Source: Rotaria socialis (taxonomy: Eukaryota; Rotifera; Eurotatoria; Philodinida; Philodinidae). Taken from it: a stretch of DNA of 64,000 nucleotides. Location: assembly GCA_905331475.1 (NCBI GenBank), contig CAJNYU010000063.1:62001-126000 (forward strand), in the 5' to 3' direction. The translations under genes and the position numbers were made by a program. A model generated the notes under the pieces. The model ran no database searches. It was not told the DNA's origin and saw only the letters and a program-made list of their open reading frames with translations. Positions 11,454 to 31,117 of the stretch are shown here, one piece after another; position 1 is the first letter of the stretch; each line of letters opens with the position of its first letter.

Positions 11454-14400
11454 TAAATACTTTTGTCCTTAAAAAATGTGTTTTTTTAATCTTCACTTAT
11501 TATGCTGCTAGTAACACAGGAAATAAATAGAGAACAAAATTAAAAAACTAAAAGTAGCTTGATTCTATATCATGGATAATTCAACAAATACATTTAGAAA
11601 AATCTCTTGAGATGCACCCATAGCGTAGTGATGTTTTCCTTCAAATAAACGCATAACATGAAAATATAAGCTATGTATTTAGGCGACATAGTTATATGAT
11701 TGTGCATTTGAGGGATAAAATCCATAGAGCTATCTATCGTGTTCTGACCGTCTGAAAAGTAATGGATGATCTATATCGAGCAATCGGAAGTTACTTCGTT
11801 ATATTTAAAATAAAATACCTTCAACTTCAAACAAACCACAACGCATATGAATATTCATATAATTTATCGAATATAATAGATTAATGCGACATGTAGACCT
11901 ATCATTCTATGCATAAGACGATTAAACACTTGTGATTCGTAGCTAGCAGTAGTTGGCAATACCAAAAATGTGTTCTGCTCATGGCTGTATTATGGCTAGG
12001 GAAACAAATAAAGCTACTCAAGTATATGTGGTGACATTCTAAGCTCAAAAGGGCTATTTTACTACATGAATGCTTTATTATTAGGTCAATTATTAGATTG
12101 CTGAATTGTTGTATCATTGATTCATTTTTCTTTTCTTTCTTACATCTTTCGAGAGATATGGATTCTTCGATGAATTCAATTGAAGCAAACATATTGTATT
12201 CTACAATAGCCTGAGGAAGTCTCTATGTCGCAAGACGTAGAGATGCGATAGAATAAGTGCGTGTTGTTTCTGAATTGTTTTTAATTTTGTTCCGAAAAAG
12301 ATCCTTATATTAAACAGACAAAATTGCTTTTTGATGAATCAATACGTCCATAATGACGAATACGTATATTGAATTGTCTCGTGACAATACATAGTTTGAA
12401 GGACTATTCTTGATGATTGACGAATCAATCAGAAACTAGACGTACAATCTTGAAGCAGAACAAAAAGATTAATTATTGCTAGTTATAGGAAAACTTTATC
12501 TGTGTGACTGATTGCTTTAGATGCACTGGAGGATTTTCACTGGCGATTACTTATAATGAGCTTCTAGTATGAAACGATATTTAATCGAGTGTTATTCATT
12601 TGTTATTCAATATATTGAACCATTGAAGTTAGAATACCATTGACTCATCGTATTTTGTTCATGAATAAATTCTGTTATTTTGCATCGTATTGATCTGTTT
12701 GTTTTTCTTTTGTTGTTTCGTTACTTCTTCGCCACTTTGGTTAGGAAATATAGCTGATCGTATTGTGACAATCACCGTATCACTGTTCAATTTTCTGACA
12801 GTTATTACCAACGTTAAGCCGATCGTCGAACATATTAACGCGATCAGTCAGAATAAACTTCGATGTTCAATTCAATAAAATCAAGATACGTCGTTGAATG
12901 CAAAACAGTTCCAAAACGCACAAATCTCATTTGTAAGATATGAGGATATCCATTTTTGATATATATGTTGCTATAATAAACAATAATTGATAGTAGAAAA
13001 CAAATTTTCCATGATTCACAGCCGGCAAATCGAAGATAATATTGATTTCTATGGAATAGCTGACATTGCCATGGGAGACAAAAATGTCACTAGGCATAAA
13101 TTCCATGAAGACCAAGATTTTAATCTCTACCATACAATAAACGGGTGGAATTATTTTTTTTTGATGGTATCGAAAATTTTCATTAGATGAATAAATTGAG
13201 TCATTCATCAAATATCGTTTAGTCCAAGAAATGCATTCATTGAAAGTCAATTTTTACACCTTCAAGTGTATTAGTACATTCATTTTCAATGCTTTTGCAC
13301 ACAGACCGATTAACATTTGGCATATGCAAATAGCCTTTCTTTTCTCGATGATGATACAATGATTGCCTCTTGTCTACAACTGATCTTTAGATTATCTTTG
13401 AATAAGGAAACAACAACAACAACAAAGGTTAGGCATCGAATTTAATGAAAACTGATATCACCTATCGTTGTTAATGCCTATATGCCAGGTTCGAAACATA
13501 TTTGCATACTAAAATGGCTATTCTACTTCGTTTTTTATCTGCTCTTGGTGATATTAAACAAAACAAAAAAATGTGCGCCAGAATTAAATACTAATCGCTC
13601 ATATTCGAGTGGAAGACAATGTCACCGACACGTCCGAAATCTACTTTAAAATAGCTACTGCCTTTGAAAACTTTTCTCGAATCAGATCAACTCATTACTA
13701 CCAAAAGGATGAATCCATGATTGTAATTTATATTAGCCTGCGAGTTTGTAAAATAGTCGGTAAAATTTCATAGGCTATCATTTATTTTGATTAATTGATT
13801 TAATTTTAACCGCGAACAGATGCCTAACATTTGCTTTTCGGTCGTTTCGCATTAAGTCTGTCTGTCATTACTAAGTAATGGAGCAAGAATGATACAAATA
13901 TTGAAAGACTAATTTGATGTTTATCTTTATCGTCAATCTTCATCAAATTGTAATTAGTCGCTAGGTTACTGTTTTCTAATATGAAACGAGAACGTTTCTA
14001 TGTTATTGTAAATTACGTGCAATTGTCATCGATCGATCAATCAATAATTGTGACGAATTACAGATACCTGTCATCATACTCGATTTATATTTTTTTCTTT
14101 TGCAAATCAAACTTTGAGCAGTACATCGTTCTAATTATTCAGGAGAATATTTACTAATGATTATACTCTTGTTCGAATTTCTTGTCTAGAACAGCCAATC
14201 CACTAATGTAATCAAGTTAATTATTCAAAGGAATTCACCTGAGAATCGAATAAATTTTGATGCCTCCGAGAATAGACTGGCGTATTTATATGATAAAAAA
14301 CAGATATCCGGTTGTGATTAAATTTAAAAAATATTTTCTGCGTACGTTATGTTACTAGTTGTATGCTGGCTGAGACAACAAATAAAAATCAAGATTTTAT

Positions 14401-14951
14401 TATCGCTTTGAGCTTGATAAATAGCTTTTAAGGGAACGACACATCGTTACTTTTCTGTTTTACTTAATGCCACGAATGGTAATTTTAGTGAAATCTGTCC
14501 TAGTTTCAGATATTTCCGTTGAATAATAATAGATGAAAACGATACTAACAACATGATATTTATTATCTCTCGACTATATGTCAATTAAAAAGATTAAAAA
14601 TTATCCGATAAAACTGCAGATGTCAATATGTGTAATGTTCCACCCTCATTGCAGTAGATTTAATCAGTCTATTCTCTGAAAAAAGGTGAGTCGATATATC
14701 ATTCTTTCATTATTCACCAAAATCGACCATAGAACCTATTTAATAATGATGAACATTGCTTTATGGTATGCTGATTAGCATATCTTTCGCTTTATGCCAT
14801 TTTCAAGCATAGCTTATGAGATAATCTCTCTAAAATGTGTTCTGCAAATTTAGCAATATAACAAGTGCTACGAAGTAGTATTCATATAAAAACGTGCCTT
14901 GCTTTGTTTTTACAGATTTAGACGTATCAATTGAATATGTTTATGTCACTC

Positions 14952-14986
<35 letters not shown>

Positions 14987-15884
14987 CATAATTTTAATCG
15001 CTTCAAAAATGGTCAATGATGCAATTCATAAATTAATCTTCGTTATAAAGACATTTGATTTTGATGCAACCATCTCATATTTACAATTTCCCTGCTGAAA
15101 ACTCCTCGTCGTTTTCTTTTGCTCATATATATATATTCTTTGTTAACGTCCGATTAATATAATTGACAGTAATAAAACTGTCTTGAAGCAAATAGAAAAA
15201 GAAAATATTCTCGTGATCAACATTAATCTAGAATGTTCCTTCATTTGTTCCTTTTTTTTGTGCTTTAATGCTACCACTCCATACAAATGCAAGTAAGGGT
15301 CATAGGGCAATGAAGTGCACTTCATCGTCAAATCGTTTCTCTCTTTTTTTTCGATTTTCTATTAGCAATTTTAATAATTACGAATCGTTCGAAACGAAAT
15401 TTTCGTTTTAATTCAAAAGAAAGTTGTCCAATATATTTTAAATCTTTTCTTAACAAGAAAAAAATTTTGCGACACTTTTTTAAAATACACTTAAACTTGT
15501 CATCGAGCGCTCTCTATTTCTATTGTCATGTCCTGTAAGTATTGGATATACTCCAGTACTCAATAGATTGTCGCTACTTTCTGTAGTAAAAAATCTTATA
15601 CTAGTTAGCGCTACTTGGTTGACATCTTGTGCTAGCAACATTTTATGCCACGATAGAAGAGTTCAATTAATGTCAGTTAACTCATCATCATTAATAAACA
15701 GACGGCAGTGTAGAGGAAAAAACAGAAAAAAAAGCAAGATGGGGGGACAAATTTCGTGTGTGGGTGGTGTTTTTGCACTTTTGTTTTTCTTGATTATTTT
15801 CATTTATCTTTAATTCTTCTAGATGATACAATCAACTAATAAAATAATAAAACTAAGATAAAGAAAACACCACAATTAGTTATC
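11454..15884. other. 4.4-kb stretch without a supported gene
   Basis: Both strands contain only short, compositionally ordinary open frames (for example 12927-13250 and 12987-13190 on opposite strands of the same bases). Contents seen: a stable hairpin at 12220-12243, a (CT)n run at 14955-14984, and probable 5' UTR/promoter sequence of the CHD gene with an acceptor-like CTTCTAG near 15816-15822. Confidence 0.45.
14955..14984. repeat. (CT)n microsatellite
   Basis: About 15 CT dinucleotides in a row. Confidence 0.9.
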
Positions 15885-22566
<6,682 letters not shown>

Positions 22567-23721
22567 TGCACTTTGAAATATGATACGACAGATTTTCGAC
22601 TCTGAAATTCTCAATAGAGAGTCTTATCCAATTGAATTTTCGTTTAGCTTCTTCATCATCGACAGCATCGGTGGATTCTTCATCAAATCGAGTAAAATCT
22701 TCAACAACCAACTGTGAGGCTTGAAAAAACATTCTGAAATGATCCAAATAAATAAAATGCACCGCTTGTTTTCGTTGTTCATTCACTTTATTTTAACTCA
22801 TGTTGTATTCACTTTTGTTTTTGTTTGTCAGTGCTTATATACATGTATCTGTGTATGTATATGTTTATGAAAAAAACACACAATAACTTATATACATTGC
22901 TTTTTAATTTTTTTTTCTTATTTACTTGATTTAGTTGCTACGTGTTTTTTTTCTGTTTATGCTCGTTCAGAAATTTTCAAATATGTATGTGCTGCATACA
23001 TATATTTTAAATCCGAAAAAGATCAGGCTTGAAAAAATTAATTTAGAACTATTTTATACTCGATTCAAGTTTTCTTTTTTTTGCTTTCAGTTCATATTAG
23101 TTTAAGTTGTTGATATGTAATAGATTTCAATTCGGTGTATTTCTTGACTACAACTATATGGCAACGTAGACGTTTGATTAATCGAGATACTAATAAAAAC
23201 AGAAATTAAAAGATTGATATGCGTCAAAATTTTTATTCATAGAAAAATAATATTGTATTTTTATATTTACAAACAGCTATTATTCGCACTTTTCTTGAAA
23301 GTATGGATATTTGCAGTTGTGGTTATTCACTTCTTCTAGAGCTAGATCGTTTCTCAATCGATTTGTCACTATGCCGAAAGATCTGTATGGATTTCGATAC
23401 AGGCAGACATGAATATGATTGACTTTAACTAGAGCTTGTTCGAATAAGAATAGACGAAAGTTTAAATGTTTATATGTATATATGTTTGTTTCATTGAATT
23501 TACTTATTTCTAGTCTAAAATAAAATTTTATCTTTAACATATTCAATATGCAATTCTACTCTGACCATGAGAAGCTGAGTGATTGCGAACGTATCATTTG
23601 ACGGATTTTCTAGTAGACGAAATGTTTTTGTAAATCTTGATGCAATTTATTTTATAAAATGTATAAGTTAGAAAATATTGTTCAGTCGTTTTCTGCAAGA
23701 ATAAAATCGAAATGTTTTTTT
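22567..23721. other. CHD 3' UTR and convergent spacer
   Basis: About 1.15 kb of AT-rich sequence between converging genes, with AATAAAATG near 22750 as a possible polyadenylation signal. No supported gene. Confidence 0.5.
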
Positions 23722-26700
23722 CTAAGGATTGGCAAGATTCCATATATCAGTTGACGAAAGTTCCCTTGAATGCAATTGAAATTCATCTAAAGATCCATGG
23801 TATTGGCCAGTTGCGATAACCCCGGATGAACATGGACCAGCACTGCTAAGAGATGCACCAAGTGTAACAGTAACAGGAACACCAGGAGCAGTATAATTAT
23901 AGGCAGAAGACGATGCACCGAATTGAGTACCATTGATCCAAAGACGAAGCCCATTTGAATTTCCATAAGTAATAGCCACGTGAGTCCAGGTGCCAGTAGG
24001 AACTACTGGCCCAGTAAGTGATACCGATCCACTAGGAGAACAGCCTTGAGCTCCTAAATTTCCTGTATTAATGAAGCCCAGCATCGGTACTGACCATGAG
24101 ATACTCGTTGTTGTAGGTGCTACATGAATGATGTTTCCAGACGTGATCACCGTAGGATTGATCCATATACTCATTGAATACGGCCTAGTAGATGTGCCTA
24201 GTAAGACTAAGCCGCCAGCTTGTACATACGAAACAGTGGTCAATAAAGTTAAGCCTGTAGAAATCCGGCCAGATGCTGTATAAGCAAAATTGATTCCTGT
24301 TCCATTTATACCCATTGGACCATCATCTAAAAGTGTATTGTTGAATGAGTAGGCTACTGTCAGCGTAGCATCATATAATACTTCCGTGGCACTATAAAGC
24401 AAACGATCAATAAGTGTTGTGATACGGAGAGAACTAATAATTTACTTTTTGACTCTAGAAAAATAGGATATTTGATCAAGACAACCATTCCAATAATTAT
24501 ATGGGAAAAATACTTCATTGGTTCCTATGGTCATATTTCCAACCGTACCCTTATAGGGACCTCTAGGAGAGTTTGATCCATCAAGAACTCCATCAACATA
24601 TACATTTTGTGTCAATGTTGAGTAGTCATAGACATAGGCCACCTGAAAAAAATTGAATAGTAACAATAGTTTAGCTACTTCATAGACTATCTTACATGGT
24701 ACCAAGTATCAGATACAAGAAGTTGATTGCCTTGAGTATCATCACCATAAAAACCAAAATAGAGACGTTGATTGCGCACGATGGTATGAAGAGAAAGATC
24801 TTGCGAGTTTTGCTCGTATTGACCGAATATACCGTTGTCGCTAAGACCATTCACAGCAGCGTTATTCAGTGTTGTTGCTTTAATCCATGCACTTAAGGAA
24901 AACGATGTATAGGCCATGCTGAGAAACGGTGGTGACAATACATCGATTGATTGAGAAGCTGATGCATTTAAATAGAGACAGCTACCGTATCCATTGATAC
25001 CTGGAGATTTATAGGTAGGTCCATTGCTACCAACTGCTGGAAAGATTCCGTAAAAATCATCAAGAGTATTGTCGAATGTCCACAAAATACGAACCGCTGT
25101 GTTTAGTATCAAAAAAAAATATTTGCAATCTTTATCATATATTAATATACTAACGTGTTTCACAAACGGATCCTGTCCATACATTAGCGATGCACATGCA
25201 ACTATTGTTTGACATGCATGTGCCACCATTCAAGCATGTCGGATTACACAAATCTAAGAATCAAATAATAGGTGTAAAATGTGATAATTCTCATTACATC
25301 ATATTTATTCCATGATTTTTTAGAACTTAGAAGATATGGATAGTATTGGAATAGACACAATACTAAATCTATATATTAATTAAATCTACAAATAATTATA
25401 TTATATATATATACATAGTTTATCAAGAATTTCTTGCGAAAAGCTCAATATTTGTGTATTCACCGAAGCATTTTTATAATATTTCCATGAATTAGGATGA
25501 GAATCGAGTCTTTTTTCATATTTCTCGCTTTCTACGATTTTAGAGCTTGTATTAAGCCATATCAAGGAATATTGAGCTTTAATTCCTGTATCTTGCGAAT
25601 GACGTGACCTTTCTTTCTCATATAACCATATAGTCTTTCATTTTATGGTCTCAGATGTAAACAAGCGAGTCAGATATATTTTTGGCTGGAATTTGTTATA
25701 AACATTAGAATATACAATTTTAATTGTTTCATATCAATGAGTTCTACAGAGTTATGCGAAAAACAAACCAGTTTGATTTTAGTATTATTCATACGATTGA
25801 TACTATAATTTCGTATAAAATACACTTGAACTAAGCTGCTGGTTGTATAGATACTAATGAAACATAAGAAAACGTTCATCTTTCAAGTATCGAACGAAGC
25901 TGAAATTTGTTTTTAGAAACGCCCTTTGTTTTCATAGCGGAAAAAGGTGACATTTAGAAACGGCTACACTATTATTTGCTTTTTTCTGTATCACGAACCA
26001 ATACCTATGGCAAATGCATACAAAATTGAAATACCTTGCTCATCGACCACTGAACTGAAAACTGCAACTTACAAGTAATGGTCGATGTGGTTGTTGTTGT
26101 TGTACTGGTGCTGGTGGTGGTGGTGGTGGTGGACACAGCTATTTTAAAAGAAATGCATAATGATCCAAATGAAAGAAAGTCCATAGATAGCTGTATCTTA
26201 CATTTTGATACGTTTGATACAAACAAGATGACTATTAGGCCGGTCACAGTTGCAGCCGCTAGAAGAGCACCCAATATTGAAAGGATTAAACATAACGGAG
26301 AGCATAAACAACAGCAGCATCTAAAAATGACGACGACTATTAATCTAATTGATTTGTGCAAACTGACTTGAATAGCTTTCTTCTTCGTTTATCTTTTTGT
26401 TGCTTAGTATTTGTTGATTTTTCTGGTTTCTTGCGTTTATCTCGCTGTGTCTAAATTAGAAAATAAATAGCATATTAACAGATTCCATGACGGGGTATTT
26501 ACTGAAGTCGCAGTTTGTAAGCTCAATTCCTTGTTGGATTTGAAATCTGTACCGGCCTGTAATAATGCATAGAAATTAACTTAAAAAGATGGATATTACG
26601 AGAGCTCTTACCGAGGACCAAGATGGCAGTAAGCTGTATGGTTCACCTTTTGTAACATTCCATTTTGAACTCCGATCGTATTGGAAAACAGCTCTTCCCT

Positions 26701-27712
26701 GATTATTAACTGGCGTCTATATGAAAACAGTGAATATAGGAAATAGTTTCCTCGTTACTAATTACTACCTTGTATTTTGACGTTTGTAGTTCGTGTGATG
26801 GATTCCACTTTTTCAATTTAATTTCTGATTCTGCTAAGCTACCACTTGGTACATGACGAAGTGGCGATGCCAGTGGTGTGAAAACAGTTGCAATCTTGAT
26901 AATATTTCAAGAAAAGCGATCAATTTAATACTTAACAAAAAAGTAGCTTATTGAATCAGACTGAATTTTATTTACGTTATTCAAAGTAATAGCATTCTTT
27001 GGTTTAGGTATAATTTTCACGTGAGTCACTTGAACATGATCTGGTTGACCAGCTGCGATGCATCCAGTAGTTAGAGATCTAGTTTTTGAATACTGTTCTC
27101 CGGATACTATCGATTGGCCATGCTATGTAAAAGAAACAAGTCGAATTATGAGTGATGGCCGAGGTTATGGAGAATGAACTTCTTTTAGTATTGTTCCTCA
27201 TACTATAAGATTGACGTGCCTACTCATACTCAGGCCACCGGATCCCGTAGGACACTCCAGGAAATATGCGGGGAAAGCAGTATTCCGGTCAACAATACGG
27301 CCGGGCTTTTACGGCGGATTCCTGCCAGATTCCAGGCCGGACTGTTCGACCCGGGGGTACAAACCTAACACGACCCCGAAGTTATTCTGGGCTGGAACTG
27401 CTCGAATACCGTATAAACATTGCCTGAGTCTGCTCAGAACCATTCATTTAATAGGAATCTGGTTTGAACAGCATAATGTCTATGGCATCTACCTACGTAA
27501 TACCCTTGCAATCCTTTTCCATTTCCATGAGTTCTCCTTCAAATTATCGGCGTTCTACGACATACCTGCGATACAGATTCATCATGTGTCAATGCGATAA
27601 CTCGTGTCTTTTTGCTCACACTCCGTTTAAATTTGCGTCCTAAACGGCTGATCTGTCCAATCCTTTTGACTTCGATGACACCAGCGCCGAATTTTGCCGT
27701 TACTTTCGACAT
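23722..27712 (-). CDS. Type II membrane protein with EGF-like and two LamG/concanavalin-like domains
   Basis: Exons (complement): 27566-27712, 26976-27122, 26769-26894, 26612-26716, 26503-26556, 26368-26450, 26202-26320, 26073-26138, 25155-25253, 24696-25096, 24446-24642 and 23722-24391, in phase, 737 aa. The first 220 residues are Ser/Lys/Arg-rich and look cytoplasmic, ending in KDKRRRKLFK and a Cys cluster. One membrane segment follows (about 224-256, LILSILGALLAAATVTGLIV), then a Thr/Ser stalk (ORF antisense shows as GGT repeats), an EGF-like module (CNPTCLNGGTCMSNNSCMC, about 283-313), and two concanavalin-like LamG domains (about 318-512 and 516-735; WTFDNTLDD and AYSFNNTLLDDG starts, YHGSLDEFQLHSREL end). 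Likely a cell-surface adhesion or glycan-binding protein. Function unknown. Introns 1 (443 nt) and 8 (819 nt) are long. Confidence 0.8.
27225..27415. other. GC-rich island inside intron 1 of the LamG gene
   Basis: About 190 bp with GC content far above its surroundings (for example CGGCCGGGC, GACCCGGGGG). It falls inside a 443-nt intron and leaves an open frame on the + strand (27211-27600) with no family I recognise. Composition suggests inserted DNA (repeat or transposon remnant). No terminal repeats or target duplication were found. Confidence 0.4.
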
Positions 27713-29065
27713 TCAACTATCCAATGCAAGAGCGATAATAATTCACAATTGCTTTCAAACATTGAAAAAGAAAGAAAAAAGAAAACTACCTGCGTAATCA
27801 AATTATTATGAAAAGTAGGATTCAAAAGCCATAAAATATCATTTTATGCTTTTCTACGATGGGTAATGTAGAAAAATATAGAACTTGAAGTGGAAATTAC
27901 ATGATGCAGTGATTGATGTGATGTTCTTTTTCTCTATTTGAAATGGATATGATGGAGCTTGAATGTCAATGTATGCTTTTTCTGTTTGCTACGGATTCTA
28001 TAATATGGCAATCGTAGACTTTGCGAAACAGCTAGCTCTTGTTCTTGCACATTGCAAAGGCGTGAGCGAAAACAAGTGAAGTGTAGTTGAATGATTATAC
28101 ACTAATTAGAAAGGTCTTCCAGAATGAAAGTGTCCGAGTTCGATTGCATACGAGATCATGGTATAATTCGTTGTGTATTATAATGGCAAGTATATATATA
28201 CATATTAGAATCTATAGCTATGCATCAGTCAAGTGAAGTCGTTATTTCTACGTAAGAAATCACAGACGCCTTCTCAAACAAATTTGTTTTCATCTCAGTG
28301 CTTTTATCAATTTTGATTCTAAAGAACTTTTGTAGTTCAACTTTACGCCTAGAGTAAAAAACAAATTCAGCTTGGTTTGACCTTCTTATTTAGCACACTA
28401 CAGTAAATCAGAGCTGTACTTTAAATAAAAATAGCAGTAATGTGCTATGGTGACCGAAAATTCGAACATATATAGAACTTTATTTGGGTGGGACGTGACT
28501 TTGCATATACAGGTGGTAATGACTAGATCATTATGTGCAATAACATATACTAAATATTGTCAATTCGATTCAGTGACTTCATTAGGAAGAATTCAAATAC
28601 TTGTATCCAAGATGACCTTTTTCGTTCATCATCATCATCATTCGAATTTAATGTATTGCATTCGTCTATTTTCTTACGACGAATAATAATAGAGCGTAAT
28701 TATTTTTACAAAGTAGAATCACGTTTACAATCGCAGGTCGTCTTTTATTGCTGTTTCGCTCCTCCTGCGACTAGCATACCATAGATTGAATAGAAATCAG
28801 AATCTGTATGCATTGGCATTGGAGACTGCATCAAATTATTTTCAACTAAGAAAAGAAGCATCAGTAATCACTGCATTATACAGTTTTCATCCAGATTTGA
28901 TTCTGTTTTGCCTGTCAGAGAAAAAAATGAAAATATTTCATAGGAATTTTCATTTAATTATTTATAACAACATTCTTATGAAGTAGCTTCTTTCGTTTTT
29001 CGATTAATTCATTAAAGATGGCAAGGAAGTGCTACTTAAAATCATGTTTAAGTGTAATTATGATT

Positions 29066-29227
29066 GCGCTAGTGGTGTAGTGGTATCACGTGGTATTAAC
29101 GAGACTGAGATTCCGATAGAATATTTAAAAAAGACGTGTTCTGTCCAATCAAGAATTCCATTTTCGTAAGTTATTAACGATGATGCAGATCACTGAACGG
29201 CTAATGGGTTCGATTCTCGGCTGGCGA
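29066..29227 (+). tRNA. tRNA-like sequence with a roughly 90-nt insert (tRNA gene with intron, or tRNA-derived relic)
   Basis: An exact A box (TGGTGTAGTGG, 29073-29083) and a 10/11 B box (GGTTCGATTCT, 29207-29217) lie 123 nt apart. The acceptor arms GCGCTAG (29066-29072) and CTGGCGA (29221-29227) pair at 6 of 7 positions including one wobble. The D stem pairs 3 of 4 and the T stem 4 of 5. GTGGT (29091-29095) can pair with ATCAC (29189-29193) as an anticodon stem, leaving the insert inside the anticodon loop where tRNA introns sit. The insert length and weak closing pairs argue for a degenerate copy. No anticodon is assigned. Confidence 0.45.
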
Positions 29228-29250
29228 ATAGTTGTTCCGATTCTTGATTC

Positions 29251-29255
29251 TTTTT
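29251..29255 (+). terminator. Pol III-type T-run after the tRNA-like sequence
   Basis: TTTTT 24 nt after the 3' acceptor arm, the usual position of an RNA polymerase III stop. Confidence 0.4.
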
Positions 29256-31117
29256 AAGCATTCTTATTTTGTGACTTCGTGTGTTTTTGTGCAAATAATA
29301 TGCGAACGAATGCTGCACGACTTTTTGCATGTGAGGATGAAATAAATTAGGCAACACATTTCGATAATGGCGAAAATTGACTGTATAAAACTGCATAAGT
29401 AGAATTGAGGCAAAAAGATACTTGGGTGTAGGTATTTAGCTCCACATTTTCCTCTGTGGATTGGTAGTATTAAATTATAAATAATCTTTTTTTTAGGATA
29501 TCTCACCGATGAAAACTCTATCATCGATTATTGTCTTTACAGTTTTACCATGTTTTTCCGCTGTTAACATAGTTGATTCGTGATTGACTGAAATAAAGTG
29601 CGTGCCACCAACGTATGTGGGTGCGATTTTGTTTGTTAGATGAATAGAAAAAAATTTATAAGAAGATCTAAGAATGATTTCTTATGTGCTTTAGACATTA
29701 TTAATTAGAGATTATGAGTTTTTCTTTTGGGAATTACTATACCGATCAAAATTGGTACTGTAACTTACGTTGACTTTGTTTGTTAGATTAAATGAATAGT
29801 GTAAAAAGCGTATTCGCGTAATTATCCTCTTTATCTTTATCTTCTTCATCGTTCATATAATATTAAACTGGATAAAGCAAGAATTTATCTTCTTAGATAC
29901 GAATATTTTCGAGTTTTTTCATTTGAACCTGATCTCTATTTCTTAAATTGTGCTTGGCAATCTTTTTACTTGGTATCTATACAATGTTTTTTACCCTTTC
30001 ATCAATCTAGGAAACTCTGTCATTACAATGGTCTTGTTTAAATATTAACTTTATGTACACTAATGCGATTATTGTCTGGTTGACGTTGCTAAGTAATGCT
30101 TGGGATGCGTGACATGTAATTTTTGCTTAATTTGTAGCGAAACATTTTACTGTGCATTTTTCTGGTTTTGTTTTTCATTATTTTCCAATAATATTGTGTT
30201 TACTCTTAGCATAAATCGATATATTTTGCTGAATTCAATATTTTGTTCCTTTGTGTTCCATTAATTTAGCCTATTATTGTTAATACAACTTCTTCGTCTA
30301 GTGAATTGTTTACGTTTCGAGTAAACTATGTATTTAGCCTTCATTTTAATCGCTGATACTAAATTTAATTGTTTTCCCTCAGATCCTTGAAGTACAGCGA
30401 TTTCTTACATATATATAATTATATATTGAATGAATTACATTTCTGAAAATACTATTTAACTTAATTGCTACTTAGTTAGCTTTATTCCCTAGGTTTCAAG
30501 CTCATGAACAAATGGAAATAGCACATAAATGTTTATTGAAGTAATTAAAATTTGTTTCGCTAGTTTTATGGAAGTTTAATTGAATAATTGTTACATTTGA
30601 ATCATAGCGGCCTATTTCTTTGGAAATAGCTTTCTCGTCGTTCATGATTTATGGTTTAGTTATTCATGTGACCATGCGCACTAAGTTTTCTATATGTCAT
30701 GTTTCTATTCTAGTGTGTTACTTATCAACGGCAAAGGCACCGAATCAAATTGATTTACCAAGAAAATATTAAATAGTTAGAACAAAAACATGTATATAAT
30801 GAATATCATGAGAATATGTTATACTTATCGTTTTTATTATTTTCTAATTTATATCATTCAATTATATATATATATATATATGGCGAAAAAAATATCTCCT
30901 ACGTAAAATATTTTCCATGACTTGAGACAAATAGAAAATTATTTTCCCATTGTAGCAATTGGTTAACGAGAATGTTTTATTGAAACTTCAAATAAATTTA
31001 AATCAATGGATGAATACTGACAAAGCTATTCTTGTGTTTTATTTGTTGTTTATTAATTTTTTTAAATTAGAAATGTAGGATTCATACTTCATACAAAATA
31101 AAATCACGAAAAAACTT

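Larger units (their letters stand above)
27713..31117. other. 3.4-kb stretch without protein genes
   Basis: Only short unsupported frames. It contains the tRNA-like sequence at 29066-29227 with a T-run at 29251-29255, and a (TA)n patch at about 30866-30881. The right end includes 3' flank of the peptide gene. Confidence 0.45.

Noticed and set aside
12927-13250. 107-aa minus-strand and 67-aa plus-strand open frames over the same bases
   Set aside because: Neither has a domain, splice context or codon pattern like the genes here; overlapping frames of this size are expected by chance.
13427-13830. Ten-base inverted pair GTTAGGCATC / GATGCCTAAC about 390 bp apart
   Set aside because: A match this short at this distance is expected by chance in several kb and no flanking duplication or longer arm was found.
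26078-26371. Val-rich open frame on the plus strand
   Set aside because: It is the antisense of the Thr-stalk and membrane exons of the LamG gene.
27211-27600. 129-aa plus-strand open frame over the GC-rich island
   Set aside because: No recognised family, and it runs into the first LamG exon antisense; listed as a compositional anomaly instead of a gene.
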